Assembly: GCA_029204225.1 (NCBI GenBank) | Contig: MU833216.1 | Location: 1-59,513 of the forward strand | Direction: 5' to 3' | DNA from: Diphasiastrum complanatum | Lineage: Eukaryota; Streptophyta; Lycopodiopsida; Lycopodiales; Lycopodiaceae | Length of the DNA: 59,513 nucleotides | Shown: positions 58,594 to 59,513 of the stretch, in pieces | Layout of the letters: every line of letters begins with the position of its first letter | How positions within the stretch are numbered: the stretch's first letter is position 1 | The notes under the pieces: model-generated | Database searches by the model: none | The model's input: only the letters and a program-made list of their open reading frames with translations | What the model was told of the DNA's origin: nothing | Position numbers and translations under genes: made by a program

Positions 58594-59513
58594 GAAGTAC
58601 AAAAGGAAAACAGATCACTTTACAAGAGGTGGAACTTGATAAAATAGAAAAAAACATACAGTTCTCAAGTTTTATAAATAATGACAAACTTTTTTTGCAA
58701 AAATGTCATGTGAAACTATAGGTGAAAAGTTGCACTATCATACACTGATACTAGATCTCAATGGACTATTGATGTGCAAGTTTGTTGGAAATGGTCCAAA
58801 CCAACTAGGAGATTTATAACATTGGGTGGGAAATGATCATAATACGCACGAGTTGCATTGACTTCTTGAGTGCAATTTCCAATCATTTTAATATTGGGTT
58901 GTGGTCATGTGCAAAAGAGAAGAACATTGTACCAAGGATTCAATTGTTGGAGCATGTGGCCAAAAGACAATTTCCTTTTTTTATGACTTGGGGACAAGAA
59001 AGTGTTTCAAGCAATTGTCACCTTGTTTATATAGACCAGACAAGCCAAATGTGGAATCAATGTTCAAGCCACTATCTTGGGTGTGGGCAAATTTCACAGG
59101 TTTTTGTGATGAAAGAACTACCATATTAATAGATGATAGTCCATACAAAGGATGTCTTAACAATATCGGAAATTGCATATTTTCCAATCCATTTATGGGA
59201 GAAGTTGAAGATGATGTACTCAAAAACAAGCTTTTTTCGTATTTCTCAAATTAACACAAGTTCTTGATGTTCGGCTAGTCATAGAAGCAACAAGATATGG
59301 ACAACTGCCAGTGATAGAAGGTCATCCTTTGTATGGACATTTTCAATATGTTATAAAGATGTTTCCTAGTAGTACAAGTACTCGGGTTTCATCAGAACAT
59401 TTATTGCAATCAAGTTACTCTTCGTCACAAGAATTGAGGCTACTAATTCACAGGTACTCGAAGGAGAGCAACAAAAAAGACGAAGACCTGATCCACTGTA
59501 AAGTTGACATCAA
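58594..59513 (+). pseudogene. FCP1/NIF-like phosphatase segment, downstream exon, runs off the window
   Basis: The exon starts STKGKQITLQEVELDKIEKN in phase with the methyltransferase exon. After a shift in a T/A run (58690-58705) it reads LHYHTLILDLNGLLMCKF, the DxNG form of the DxDx(T/V) HAD phosphatase motif seen in plant FCP1-homology proteins. Another frame then gives SCIDFLSAISNHFNIGLWSC and AKEKNIVPRIQLLEHV, then after a shift near 59005 ERTTILIDDSPYKGCLNNIG (the DDSP motif III/IV). After a shift near 59245 comes LDVRLVIEATRYGQLPVIEG, followed by HPLYGHFQYVIKM. At least four frame breaks make it a pseudogene. It could instead be a separate gene downstream; the phase-matched splice argues for one gene. 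Confidence 0.75.

Overview
This is nuclear DNA of a land plant with a large, repeat-rich genome. It carries a spliced CLASSY/DRD1-type SNF2 gene of RNA-directed DNA methylation and many nested, decayed retrotransposons of plant type (Ty1/copia, Ty3/gypsy, a short LTR element), plus hAT and DUF7869-type DNA transposons. The lineage cannot be fixed from sequence alone. Gene families and repeat style would suit a fern or other large-genome, non-model plant, but that is a weak inference. No rRNA, convincing tRNA or CRISPR array was seen.

Layout. 1-7490: Ty3/gypsy relic, an LTR, and a broken minus-strand copia whose gag is split by a 1.14-kb inverted-repeat element. 8540-12430: decayed plus-strand copia and its LTR. 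13.6-13.9 kb: copia RNase H fragment folded back on itself. 16231-20399, perhaps to 21786: the CLASSY/DRD1-like gene on the minus strand, with four phase-compatible exons, the only convincing intact host gene. 22.8-23.4 kb: minisatellite, near-palindrome and microsatellites. 23.6-27.5 kb: hAT transposase relic interrupted by LTR-retroelement DNA and truncated by a Ty3/gypsy element (27479 to about 30442). 32204-34837: DUF7869/DDE-like transposase gene with few breaks. 36389-40190: minus-strand copia with its 3' LTR. 40.4-41.0 kb: minisatellite. 43473-44606: small non-coding LTR element. 45.6-48.1 kb: degenerate repeats carrying a 20-bp dyad. 48338-59513 (window edge): a broken, intron-containing plus-strand gene with ParB-like, DNA N6/N4-methyltransferase-like and FCP1/NIF-phosphatase-like segments. 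Its third visible intron holds a nearly intact copia (51801-58231) with LTRs that read as identical and a 5-bp target duplication.

The candidate undescribed system is the 45.6-59.5 kb block: dyad array, then a ParB-like/methyltransferase/FCP1-like gene whose introns join in phase across the copia insertion. ParB-like plus N6/N4-methyltransferase pairings are familiar in prophages and bacterial modification systems. Joined to an FCP1-type phosphatase in a spliced plant locus they suggest a captured modification module, a domesticated gene or cargo of an unknown mobile element. This copy has several frameshifts and is probably dead.

The elements do not form a pathway. The one functional relation is conceptual: a gene of the machinery that methylates transposons sits among the kinds of transposons that machinery silences. 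Coordinates of decayed elements are approximate. Some long open frames begin at non-ATG codons, so starts were re-read individually.
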